Origin: Desulforamulus profundi
GTDB taxonomy: Bacteria > Bacillota_B > Desulfotomaculia > Desulfotomaculales > Desulfotomaculaceae
Direction: 5' to 3'
Assembly (NCBI RefSeq): GCF_002607855.1
Contig: NZ_AWQQ01000090.1
Span: 1 to 7,724 of the forward strand
Length of the DNA: 7,724 nucleotides
A program made the position numbers and the translations under genes. The notes under the pieces are model-generated. The model was given only the letters and a program-made list of their open reading frames with translations. It made no database searches and was not told where the DNA came from. Positions 1 to 6,128 of this stretch are shown one piece after another; within the stretch, counting starts at the first letter, position 1; each line of letters opens with the position of its first letter.

Positions 1-33
1 TCGGATTAACTGGGCCAGCAAACTTGCTTCCAT
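1..33 (-). CDS. 5' end of an unidentified gene downstream of comEA (partial)
   Basis: An ATG at 31-33 opens a frame that reads MEASLLAQLIR and then runs off the window. A modest AGGA-type ribosome site lies about nine bases upstream. The start is 37 bp after the comEA stop with no terminator between them, so the gene would be co-transcribed with comEA. In Bacillus the genes after comEA are comEB and comEC, but eleven residues are too few to identify this one and I do not assign it. The start itself is uncertain because the ribosome site is weak. Confidence 0.35.
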   Translation of the reverse strand, partial: MEASLLAQLIR

Positions 34-70
34 GAATTCACATCCTGTATGATTGATCTGACGGCACCGG

Positions 71-703
71 TTAGTGAACGGTGATCCTGTGCTGCAGGTC
101 GGCATATTTTTTATCACCAATGCCGGAAACATTTTTTATATCCTCGATGGTTTGAAAGGGCCCGTTGGCCTGCCGGTATTGCAGAATTCTTTCCGCCAGG
201 GCCGGGCCGATGCCGGGTAACGTGTCCAACTCCGCCGCACCGGCCGTATTAATATTCACCAGTCCGCTGGACCTGGCGGGTGGCGTGGCCTGCAAACTGG
301 ACACCGCTGCATTGCCGGGAGCCTGTACTTGCATGGTCTGTGAAACAACATTTTGTCCGGGTGCCTGCTGCTCCATTTTTCTGGGGACCACCAGCTTCTT
401 TTGGTCTTTCAAAATTTCTGCCAGGTTAAGTGCACTTAGATCTGCATCCGGCAAAGCCACCGCCTGTTCAATGACATCGTTCACCCTGCTGCCGGAGGGC
501 AGTTTATAAACGCCCGGTTTCTCCACCGCTCCATCCACATGCACCACCGGGCCGGTCTCCTCATGGGTGGCTTCTGCACTGGATGGGCCCACCAGCTCAA
601 CCTCTTTCTTTTCCCGGTGGGCAAACTGGTAACCGGCAGTAAAAAGGACCACTGCCACAATGATTAAAATAAGGCCTTGTTCCTTACGGCCCAAATTTAA
701 CAT
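71..703 (-). CDS. comEA: ComEA-type competence DNA-binding protein
   Basis: Membrane-anchored receptor that binds double-stranded DNA outside the cell and passes it to the ComEC channel during transformation; it may also be a general helix-hairpin-helix protein in non-competent species. The 210-residue product has one N-terminal membrane segment (about 9-26), a SLBB-like domain (about 53-107, with VVHVDGAVEKPGVY), a Gln/Pro/Ala-rich linker (about 110-146), and a C-terminal double helix-hairpin-helix (about 148-210) with LPGIGPALA at 162-170 and VSGIGDKKY at 192-200. Domain order and length match complete ComEA. The ATG has a strong AGGAGG ten bases upstream. Another possible gene starts 37 bp downstream. 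Its leader carries a possible start-occluding structure (see the 704-1022 entry). The family assignment is firm; natural competence in this host is not shown. Confidence 0.93.
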   Translation of the reverse strand: MLNLGRKEQGLILIIVAVVLFTAGYQFAHREKKEVELVGPSSAEATHEETGPVVHVDGAVEKPGVYKLPSGSRVNDVIEQAVALPDADLSALNLAEILKDQKKLVVPRKMEQQAPGQNVVSQTMQVQAPGNAAVSSLQATPPARSSGLVNINTAGAAELDTLPGIGPALAERILQYRQANGPFQTIEDIKNVSGIGDKKYADLQHRITVH

Positions 704-1022
704 TGGTGTCTTTCCTCCTAAAAACTTCTCAACCGGACTTCATGGTTATTTCTATTCATAATGACAATTTCCTGCTAAAAAAACCATAATTTGATTAAAA
801 TAGCATTATGATATACTACCTCCTGCCACGGTATTTTTGAGTAGAATAATTCGTACTATATATTCAGCTGTACATAAACATAATGGAAAAGGAGACACCA
901 ATAAGACGGTGTCTATCTTACTACTCCTAGATCACTTAGTTACCGGAAAACAAAATTTATCCAGCCGGTTTTCTGATCATTCTGATATAATCAACTAAAT
1001 AGTAACTAATACGCTAGAACCA
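704..1022 (-). promoter_or_regulatory. comEA upstream region with leader hairpin; no gene seen
   Basis: I find no convincing gene in this AT-rich gap of about 320 bp. On the comEA strand it contains a hairpin with AGACACC and GGTGTCT arms (893-899 and 908-914, 8-nt loop) followed by CCTTTTCC, which looks like a weak attenuator. The arm sequence ATTGGTGTCT (read on the minus strand, 893-902) is the reverse complement of AGACACCAAT (702-711), which spans the SD-to-ATG spacer and first two bases of the comEA start. The two pairings exclude each other. A second imperfect inverted repeat has GAAAAC and GTTTTC arms at 946-951 and 968-973. No promoter with both good boxes was found. The regulatory role is inferred. 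Confidence 0.35.
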
Positions 1023-1058
1023 TTTTTAAAAGGTCTGACCTCCTTTGAGATCAGACCT
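1023..1058 (-). terminator. Rho-independent terminator of the DUF421 gene
   Basis: Read on the minus strand, AGGTCTGATCTC pairs with GAGGTCAGACCT around a four-base loop, giving a 12-bp stem with one G-T pair. The run TTTTAAAAAT follows directly. It begins about 10 bp after the DUF421 stop. The stem is long and the U-rich tail is in the right place, so this is a strong intrinsic terminator and separates DUF421 from comEA. Confidence 0.88.
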
Positions 1059-1067
1059 AAAAGTTTA

Positions 1068-1760
1068 TTAACTCATTCTGTCGTCATTCTGGCAATCAAT
1101 CATCAGCTGCCCCCGGGTATTCAGGGTGGCCAGTAAAACCTTTTTGGAGTGAAGGCCTTTTTCGGCAAGTTTTTCTTTAAGCCATTCTTCATCGAGGTTC
1201 ACTTTGCTGAGGTTCTCTTTCATCACATCCCCGTCCATGACCAGCACCGTGGGCAGCCCCTCGTACTTGGTGGATATTCCCAAATCATCCGGGGTGACCG
1301 GTCTCTTTTGGGAGCGGGGTATCACGCTTAACCTGCCGGAGGTCTCCAGAATGGCATACTCCACGTCCTCAATATCATAAAAACCCTTTTCCCTCAGCTG
1401 GCTTAACAGGTCGTCCAGGTTGTATCGGGAGGAACGCATTTCGTGCTTTAACAACCGCCCGTTTTCAATAATAACCTGGGGTGAGCCGTATAATATTTTA
1501 CGTAAGGGTCGATTAATCAGGGTTAAATAGGAAAATCCTACTTCCAGCAGTCCAAGGGTGACGATGGGAATAATGCCATGCCAAATCGGGATCTCCGTGG
1601 ACTCCATCGGGATCGCCGCCAGTTCGGCCAGGATAATGGCAACCACAAAGTCAAAGGAAGAAAGCTGCCCGATCTCCCGTTTTCCTGTCAGCCTGACAAT
1701 CACCAGAACTGCCAGGTAGATTACCACTGTGCGCCAGACATGCGGAAACAGTTCTTGCAC
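1068..1760 (-). CDS. DUF421 / YetF-like membrane protein
   Basis: Integral membrane protein of the DUF421 (YetF/YcaP-like) family, common in Bacillota; its biochemical role is not well defined. With a GTG start at 1758-1760 it has 230 residues, normal for the family. GGAGGTG lies six bases before this GTG, whereas the upstream in-frame Met codons have no ribosome site, so I reject the longer version. Three hydrophobic segments are visible (about 11-24, 36-51, 61-81). The family signature RLTGKREIGQLSSFDFVV spans 23-40, and the soluble part has VIIENGRLL at 97-105 and VEYAILETSGRLSVIP at 133-148. It sits between the leuS terminator and its own terminator, so it is probably a single-gene unit. 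No frameshift is seen. The family call is firm; substrate and function are unknown. Confidence 0.9.
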   Translation of the reverse strand: MQELFPHVWRTVVIYLAVLVIVRLTGKREIGQLSSFDFVVAIILAELAAIPMESTEIPIWHGIIPIVTLGLLEVGFSYLTLINRPLRKILYGSPQVIIENGRLLKHEMRSSRYNLDDLLSQLREKGFYDIEDVEYAILETSGRLSVIPRSQKRPVTPDDLGISTKYEGLPTVLVMDGDVMKENLSKVNLDEEWLKEKLAEKGLHSKKVLLATLNTRGQLMIDCQNDDRMS

Positions 1761-1777
1761 AACTTTCACCTCCGTGG

Positions 1778-1819
1778 GCATACACGTTTTAGTATGCGTC
1801 GGGAATGGAAGTATATGCA
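1778..1819 (-). promoter_or_regulatory. Inverted repeat and weak candidate promoter before DUF421
   Basis: Perfect arms GCATAC (1778-1783) and GTATGC (1792-1797) flank an 8-base spacer just upstream of the DUF421 ribosome site. On the minus strand, TGCATA (1814-1819) and CATACT (1791-1796) are 17 bp apart and could be -35 and -10 boxes, but both match the sigma-A consensus poorly. If real, the dyad overlaps the -10 box and would be a plausible operator, or it could form a small leader hairpin near the ribosome site. Some promoter is needed because the leuS terminator lies immediately upstream. Confidence 0.28.
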
Positions 1820-1827
1820 TTGTTGTT

Positions 1828-1863
1828 AAAACCAAAACGAAAGACACCGGTCAGGGTGTCTTT
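1828..1863 (-). terminator. Rho-independent terminator of leuS
   Basis: On the minus strand AAAGACACC (1855-1863) pairs with GGTGTCTTT (1840-1848) around a 6-nt loop, followed by CGTTTTGGTTTT. The 9-bp stem starts 7 bp after the leuS stop. The tail is U-rich but interrupted by G residues, so termination may be partial. Confidence 0.8.
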
Positions 1864-1870
1864 TGCCTGT

Positions 1871-4352
1871 TTATTTTACTACAATGTTTAACAGCTTACC
1901 CGGCACAGGGATTACCTTGATTACCTGTTTGCCGGCGATTAACTCCTGCACCGGTGCCAGATCCATCAAATACTGCTGCATTTCGGCCGCATTCATGTTG
2001 GCCGGAATGTGCAGGCGCTCCCGCACCTTACCGTTTATTTGAACGACAATCTCTACCTCGTCTTCCACCAGGGCGGCAGGATCGTATACCGGCCAGGGCT
2101 GCCGGTGCACACTGCCCGGGTGGCCGGTAGCTTGCCACAGTTCTTCGGCGATATGGGGCGCAAAGGGCGCCAGCAGGATAATGGTGGCATTGACGGCCTC
2201 GGCCAATACAGCGGAATCGCGTTCCACCTCTGCCACCTTGTCACGGTAGGTGTGAATGCCGTTCACCAGTTCCATGATGGTGCTGATGGCCGTGTTGAAA
2301 TTAAAGCGTCCGCTGACATCCTCGGTCACTTTTTTAATGGCGTAATGGGTTAACCGGCGCATTTCCTTGTGAACGCCCACAAAGGAAGACCCCGGGGCAA
2401 CGGCCGGGGCGGCGGCCACCTGGTCTTTAACGGAGTAAACCAGACGCCAGACCCGGTTGAGAAAACGGTTACTTCCTTCAACGCCCCGGTCGCTCCATTC
2501 CAGATCCCGTTCTGGCGGGGCGGCAAACAGGATAAACAGTCTGGCGGTATCCGCGCCGTAGCGGTCGATAATTTCCTCGGGACTGACCACATTGCCCTTG
2601 GATTTGGACATCTTGGCGCCGTCCTTTAAAACCATCCCCTGGGTTAACAGGTTTTCAAAGGGTTCCTGAACATCCACCAGGCCCAGATCATAAAAGACCT
2701 TGGTAAAGAACCGGGAATACAGCAGGTGCAGAATGGCGTGTTCGACACCCCCGATATACTGGTCCACCGACATCCAGCGTGCGGCTTTTTCTTTATCCCA
2801 GGCCTGCTCAGCATCTCTGGGGCTGGTGTAACGGAGATAATACCAGGACGAATCCACAAAGGTGTCCATGGTGTCGGTCTCCCGCCTGGCCGGTCCGCCG
2901 CACTGGGGACAGGGGGTGTTTACAAAATCCGGGTTGCCCTTGAGCGGTGATTCCCCGGTGGCTTAAAGGCCACATCGGTGGGCAGCAGCACCGGCAGCTG
3001 GTGGTCCGGCACAGGCACGGCACCGCATTTTTCACAGTAGATAATGGGAATGGGGGTCCCCCAGTAGCGCTGGCGGGAAATCAGCCAGTCCCTCAGTCTG
3101 TAATTGATAATGCCTTTGCCGATGCCCTGTTGTTCGGCATATTGAATCACCTTCCGGATTCCCTGCCGGTTGGGGGTTCCGTCAAAGGGTCCGGAATTGA
3201 CCATGATGCCGTCTTCGGTATAGGCTTCGGTCATTTCCTCCGCCTTTAATTCCTTTTCTTTGGACGGCAAGATAACCACTTTAACAGGCAGATTGTATTT
3301 TCTGGCAAACTCAAAGTCTCTCTCGTCGTGGGCCGGCACACCCATGACGCACCGGTGCCGTAGTGATAAAGAACATAGTTGGCGGTCAAGATGGGAACCC
3401 GCTCCCCGTTAAAGGGGTTGATGCAGTAGGCCCCGGTAAAAACACCTTCCTTCTCAGAGCTGGTGCGGGCCAACTCGGTCATCTTACCCACCCGGTTGAC
3501 AAACTCCGCCACCTCGTTTTCCTGGGGGGTGCCGGCGGAAAGTTCTGCCACCAGGGGGTGTTCCGCAGCCAGAACCATATAGGTGACGCCATAGACAGTG
3601 TCAGGCCGGGTGGTGAAGACGGTAATTTCATCTCCGGTGCCTTCTACCTTGAAGGTCAGCTCAGCCCCTTCGCTGCGCCCGATCCAGTTATCCTGCATGA
3701 TCTTGACCTTATCGGGCCAGCCCTCCAGTTTTTTCAGGTCATCCAGCAGACGCTGGGAATAATCGGTAATGCGGAAAAACCACTGGTCCAGTTCCTTTTG
3801 TTCCACTGTAGCGCTGCACCGTTCACAACTGCCCTCCACCACCTGCTCGTTGGCCAGTACAGTGGCACAGTCCGGGCACCAGTTGACCCGGGCGTGTTTT
3901 TTATAGCACAGTCCCTTTTTGTAGAGTTGCAGGAACAACCACTGGCCCCACTTGTAGTATTCTGGATGGCAGGTGGCCACTTCCCGCCGCCAGTCATAAC
4001 TCAAACCCAGTTGTTTGAGCTGGCTTCTCATGTGAGCAATGTTGTCCCAGGTCCAGGTGGCGGGAGGAATGCCGTGTTTGATGGCGGCGTTCTCCGCCGG
4101 CAGGCCGAAGGCGTCCCAGCCCATGGGGTGCAGGACGTCGTAGCCCTGCATAGTTTTAAACCTGGCGATGACATCACCGATGGAATAATTGCGAACATGG
4201 CCCATGTGTAATTTTCCCGAGGGATATGGGAACATTTCCAGGCAATAGTATTTCGGGCGTTCGGAATGATCCGGCACCTGGTAGATATCCTGTTTCTCCC
4301 AGTATTGCTGCCATTTATTCTCTATTTGTTTAGAATCGTATTGCTCCTGCAA
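1871..4352 (-). CDS. leuS: Leucyl-tRNA synthetase, read with two apparent 1-base deletions
   Basis: Cytoplasmic class I synthetase that attaches leucine to tRNA-Leu. The TTG start (4350-4352) has AGGAGG eight bases upstream. Restoring one base at two places gives 827 residues, a usual bacterial length. Numbered on the repaired protein: HIGH motif HMGH at 49-52; zinc cysteines C159, C162, C176 and C179; editing (CP1) domain from about 225 with TTRPDTVYG at 247-255 and VPAHDERD just after residue 338; further CxxC pairs (CEKC, CPQC) on either side of the second break; KMSKSKGN from 581; a tRNA-binding C-terminal region ending LLNIVVK. Break 1 is near 3347-3349 (codon 336, between GTGA and MGVPAHD). 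Break 2 is between 2959 and 2960 (codon 465, between AFKP and TGESP). As printed, translation would stop early and remove the KMSKS half. Protein on both sides of each break is fully conserved, so sequence error is the likeliest cause. No T-box precedes it. Confidence 0.93.
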
Positions 4353-4418
4353 AATACTTGCCTCCTAGTCACTTTACTATTTTGGTAGGAAGGTGCGGCA
4401 CATTCACATTCCTCGCAA

Positions 4419-4447
4419 ATTTTACCACGAATAGGGGCATATTTCAA
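4419..4447 (-). promoter_or_regulatory. leuS: Sigma-A type promoter of leuS
   Basis: On the minus strand TTGAAA (4442-4447) and TAAAAT (4419-4424) are exactly 17 bp apart, and each box differs from consensus at one position. It lies about 70 bp upstream of the leuS TTG start and directly after the stop codon of the acyl-CoA synthetase remnant. The leader it would make is about 60 nt, with a small GGAA-to-TTCC hairpin, too short to hold a T-box. Confidence 0.72.
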
Positions 4448-4452
4448 CAATT

Positions 4453-4642
4453 CTAAGCCGTTTCAATTTTCGTTAAATCTTCCAGTCCCAGGGTGGTAAT
4501 GGCCTGCTCCCAGTTTGTATTTTTGGATTTTACCACTGGCGGTGGTGGGATAGCTGTCTACAAACAAAACGTATGAAGGTATTTTGTATTTGGCAATTTT
4601 ATCCACACAGTAGGCCTGCACTTCTCCTTTTGTCAACGAAAG
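4453..4642 (-). pseudogene. C-terminal remnant of an AMP-forming acyl-CoA synthetase
   Basis: The minus strand just after rsfS reads LTKGEVQAYCVDKIAKYKIP, then SYVLFVDSYPTTASGKIQKYKL down to about 4511. It continues in a shifted frame as EQAITTLGLEDLTKIETA and a TAG at 4453-4455. This is the small C-terminal lid domain of the ANL/AMP-binding acyl-CoA synthetases: YC..KIA.YKIP, then FVD.YP.TASGKIQKYKL with the catalytic lysine region (GKIQK), then the typical REQAI.xLGLED tail. At the shift near 4510 the family expects KLREQ, so about two bases are missing (or one added). The N-terminal adenylation domain, of roughly 450-500 residues, is absent. There is no start codon with a ribosome site; the remnant simply follows the rsfS TAA in the same frame. 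It is best read as a gene fossil left by a deletion between rsfS and leuS. Confidence 0.85.
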
Positions 4643-4651
4643 TTTTGTTAA

Positions 4652-5008
4652 TTACTTGTTGGCTGTCATTTCCACAACCTGGGCATCGCCCCAAAGCCGC
4701 TCCAGGTTGTAAAAGTCCCGTTCCATTTCCTGAAATACATGTATGACTACATCGCCATAATCCAGCAGAATCCAGCTGCCTTCCCGGAAACCTTCGATAC
4801 GCAACGGCCTGACGCCCGCTTCTTCCAGTTTCTCTTTAATATGTTCGGCCACTGCCTGTACCTGGGTGCTGGAGCGACCGGTGCAAATCAAAAAATAATC
4901 ACAAATAATAGAAATATGGCTGATGTCAAGGACCGTTATATCGGCAGCTTTTTTGTCATCCGCCGCTTTGTGGGCTATGTCTACCATTTCCTTGGCGCTA
5001 AGTGTCAA
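4652..5008 (-). CDS. rsfS: Ribosomal silencing factor RsfS
   Basis: RsfS (YbeB/Iojap family) binds ribosomal protein uL14 on the 50S subunit and blocks joining with the 30S, lowering translation in starvation or stationary phase. The 118-residue product is normal length. Visible family features are VLDIS.IS.ICDYFLICTGRSSTQVQA (about 26-52), then the glycine-bearing stretch IEGFREGSWILLDYGDVVIHVF (about 71-92) and FYNLERLWGDA near the C-terminus. It starts with TTG at 5006-5008, seven bases after AGGAGG; the first ATG, seven codons inside, has no such site. It follows yqeK by 56 bp, as in many Bacillota. A perfect TATAAT is present in that gap (minus strand, 5042-5047) but lacks a good -35 box. 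The acyl-CoA synthetase remnant begins immediately after its stop. Confidence 0.95.
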   Translation of the reverse strand: MTLSAKEMVDIAHKAADDKKAADITVLDISHISIICDYFLICTGRSSTQVQAVAEHIKEKLEEAGVRPLRIEGFREGSWILLDYGDVVIHVFQEMERDFYNLERLWGDAQVVEMTANK

Positions 5009-5064
5009 ACAGACCCCTCCTTGATGTTTTTCTGTGTTCTTATTATATCCTATTCCACTATTTT

Positions 5065-5640
5065 CTAGGCGGAAACCCTGGCTGCTAAAATTGCATTCCT
5101 CGCTTTTACACTGCTGGGATGCAGCAGGCAGCCAATTTTTAAAGCATACCGGATGCTTTCATCAAAACAGCTTAAGAGCGCCGCATCCAGGTCTGTTTCG
5201 GCCTGCCTGCGAATTTCCTGCACGGCGCCGTGACGGCGGTTCGGTTCAATTTTGTCCGCCACAAACAGTACTTTATCCAATTGACTCATATATTCGGAAC
5301 CCACCGTATGCAGCGCAATGGCATTGAGTATCTCCGGGTCTGTTATGCCAAATTCATCCCTGACCATAACGGCGCCCACCGGGCCGTGTAAAAGCAAGGG
5401 CATGGCAAAGCCGTATTCACTGACCTGCAGTTTGGCTTCTTTGGCTCTCCGCAGCATTTCACTGTCGTCAAAGTCCCTGGCAACATCATGCAGCATCCCT
5501 GCCAGACGGGCTTTCTGGGGATCTGCGCCAAACCGCCAGGCTAGTTTTTCGGCGGTTTCCGCTACGCCCAGGGAGTGCCGCAAACGGTGTTCCGGCATTG
5601 AAATACTGATTTTTGCTTTAATATATTCCTCATTGAACAT
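5065..5640 (-). CDS. yqeK: YqeK, HD-domain dinucleoside tetraphosphate hydrolase
   Basis: HD-domain metal phosphohydrolase. YqeK proteins have been shown to cleave Ap4A symmetrically to ADP, limiting this stress-linked dinucleotide. From the ATG at 5638-5640 the protein has 191 residues. GGAGG lies six bases upstream, so I reject a longer reading starting at 5709, which would run through the preceding terminator. Metal-site features are H22 (RLRHSLGVAE), H51-D52 (MLHDVARD), H85 (LLHGPVGA), H111 (AIALHTVGS) and D128 (VLFVADKIEPNR), all in the expected order. It is usually found directly after nadD; here an RRM gene with a terminator lies between them, so yqeK needs read-through or its own promoter, which I could not find. 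No frameshift is seen. Confidence 0.93.
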   Translation of the reverse strand: MFNEEYIKAKISISMPEHRLRHSLGVAETAEKLAWRFGADPQKARLAGMLHDVARDFDDSEMLRRAKEAKLQVSEYGFAMPLLLHGPVGAVMVRDEFGITDPEILNAIALHTVGSEYMSQLDKVLFVADKIEPNRRHGAVQEIRRQAETDLDAALLSCFDESIRYALKIGCLLHPSSVKARNAILAARVSA

Positions 5641-5664
5641 TGGTTTCCTCCAAACCATAGATTT

Positions 5665-5703
5665 ATAGAGAAAAAACCTCCGATCCCAGGGGAATGGAGG
5701 TTT
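5665..5703 (-). terminator. Rho-independent terminator after the RRM gene
   Basis: On the minus strand AAACCTCC (5696-5703) pairs with GGAGGTTT (5674-5681), with further pairing of CCC with GGG inside the loop, and the T-run continues to TTTTTTCTCTAT. It starts about 10 bp after the RRM stop and ends about 25 bp before the yqeK start. It should isolate the RRM transcript from yqeK. Confidence 0.85.
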
Positions 5704-5712
5704 AGTCATCCT

Positions 5713-5967
5713 TTAAGCCCTTGCTTCGCGGGCTTTTGCTTCGTTTACGGTGATAACCCTACCACCCAATTCGGTACCGTTTAACGCTGCTACCATTTTC
5801 TCTACATCAGCGTCGTTTACCTCAACGAAACCAAAGCCACGTGAACGACCGGTCTCACGGTCGGTAATCACCCGACTGCTTAACACTTCACCATATTGGG
5901 AAAAAGCATCCTGCAGATCTTCCGCCTTGGTACCCCAGGGTAGGTTACCTACGTATAAAGTTGCCAC
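5713..5967 (-). CDS. Small single-RRM RNA-binding protein
   Basis: An 84-residue protein made of a single RNA recognition motif, like the short RRM proteins found in cyanobacteria and several other bacteria that bind single-stranded RNA and are often cold- or stress-linked. RNP2 is LYVGNL at 4-9 and RNP1 is RGFGFVEV at 43-50, with the aromatic residues Y5, F45 and F47 that stack on RNA bases in place. A basic tail (AKAREARA) ends the protein. Start choice: the GTG at 5974-5976 lies inside the ribosome site itself, so the GTG at 5965-5967, preceded by AGAGGTGA at proper distance, is better and gives the common opening MATLYVGNLPW. It interrupts the usual nadD-yqeK order, has its own terminator, and follows a long structured leader. 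The RNA target is unknown. Confidence 0.93.
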   Translation of the reverse strand: MATLYVGNLPWGTKAEDLQDAFSQYGEVLSSRVITDRETGRSRGFGFVEVNDADVEKMVAALNGTELGGRVITVNEAKAREARA

Positions 5968-5984
5968 TATCGTCACCTCTTTCC

Positions 5985-6035
5985 AATGGTTCTGTAATAC
6001 TTGTTTCTGTGATTGTATTATTTGCAGAAGCCATT
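5985..6035 (-). promoter_or_regulatory. Leader hairpin upstream of the RRM ribosome site
   Basis: On the minus strand AATGG-C-TTCTG (6025-6035) pairs with CAGAACCATT (5985-5994), a 10-bp stem with one bulged C and a 30-nt AT-rich loop. Its 3' arm ends just before the GGAAAGAGGTG ribosome site of the RRM gene, so folding could tune access to it. A second AATGG (in CAAATGGAAAT, upstream) could compete for the same arm. Complementarity is visible; regulation is inferred. Confidence 0.35.
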
Positions 6036-6081
6036 AACGAAATGCAGTGGCAGGTAGACTAAGATATTTCCATTTGAGGGA

Positions 6082-6103
6082 AACGCTGTTTTAACGCTGT
6101 TTT
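6082..6103. repeat. Tandem 11-bp direct repeat
   Basis: AACGCTGTTTT occurs twice back to back (6082-6092 and 6093-6103) with no mismatch. The unit is about one helical turn. On the minus strand it begins inside the TATAAA of a weak candidate promoter for the RRM gene (TTCTTA at 6123-6128, 16-bp spacer, TATAAA at 6101-6106), so it would cover the transcription start and could be a regulator site. Confidence 0.6.
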
Positions 6104-6128
6104 ATAAAAGATCGTTGCTTTTTAAGAA
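6101..6128 (-). promoter_or_regulatory. Weak candidate promoter of the RRM gene
   Basis: TTCTTA (6123-6128) and TATAAA (6101-6106) on the minus strand are 16 bp apart. The -10 box is good and the -35 box poor. It would produce a 5' leader of about 125 nt for the RRM gene, typical of cold-shock-like RNA-binding protein genes. It is the best candidate I can find in this gap, not a firm call. Confidence 0.3.

Noticed and set aside
891..914. Hairpin at 893-914 as a real intrinsic terminator
   Set aside because: The stem is only 7 bp and the following CCTTTTCC is a poor U-run, so I kept it only as a leader element and not as a terminator feature.
1761..1847. Longer DUF421 start at 1847
   Set aside because: It would add 29 residues without a ribosome site and run into the promoter region. 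GGAGGTG six bases before the GTG at 1760 gives the family-length protein.
2959..3349. Programmed frameshifting or inteins/introns as explanation of the leuS breaks
   Set aside because: Both breaks are one missing base with no slippery heptamer, no inserted sequence and no stimulatory structure seen. The same type of loss recurs in unrelated genes nearby.
3363..4211. Long 282-codon plus-strand open frame opposite leuS
   Set aside because: It is the antisense shadow of the conserved leuS N-terminal half, has no protein-family features and no convincing ribosome site. The leuS frame explains the sequence.
5042..5047. Perfect TATAAT before rsfS as a promoter
   Set aside because: No acceptable -35 box at 16-18 bp and no extended -10 TG, so it is mentioned only under rsfS.
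5034..5327. Plus-strand open frame over the end of yqeK
   Set aside because: Antisense shadow of a well-conserved HD-domain gene, with low-complexity translation and no family match.
5641..5709. Longer yqeK start at 5709
   Set aside because: The extra residues would be encoded by the RRM terminator hairpin. The ATG at 5640 has a proper GGAGG.
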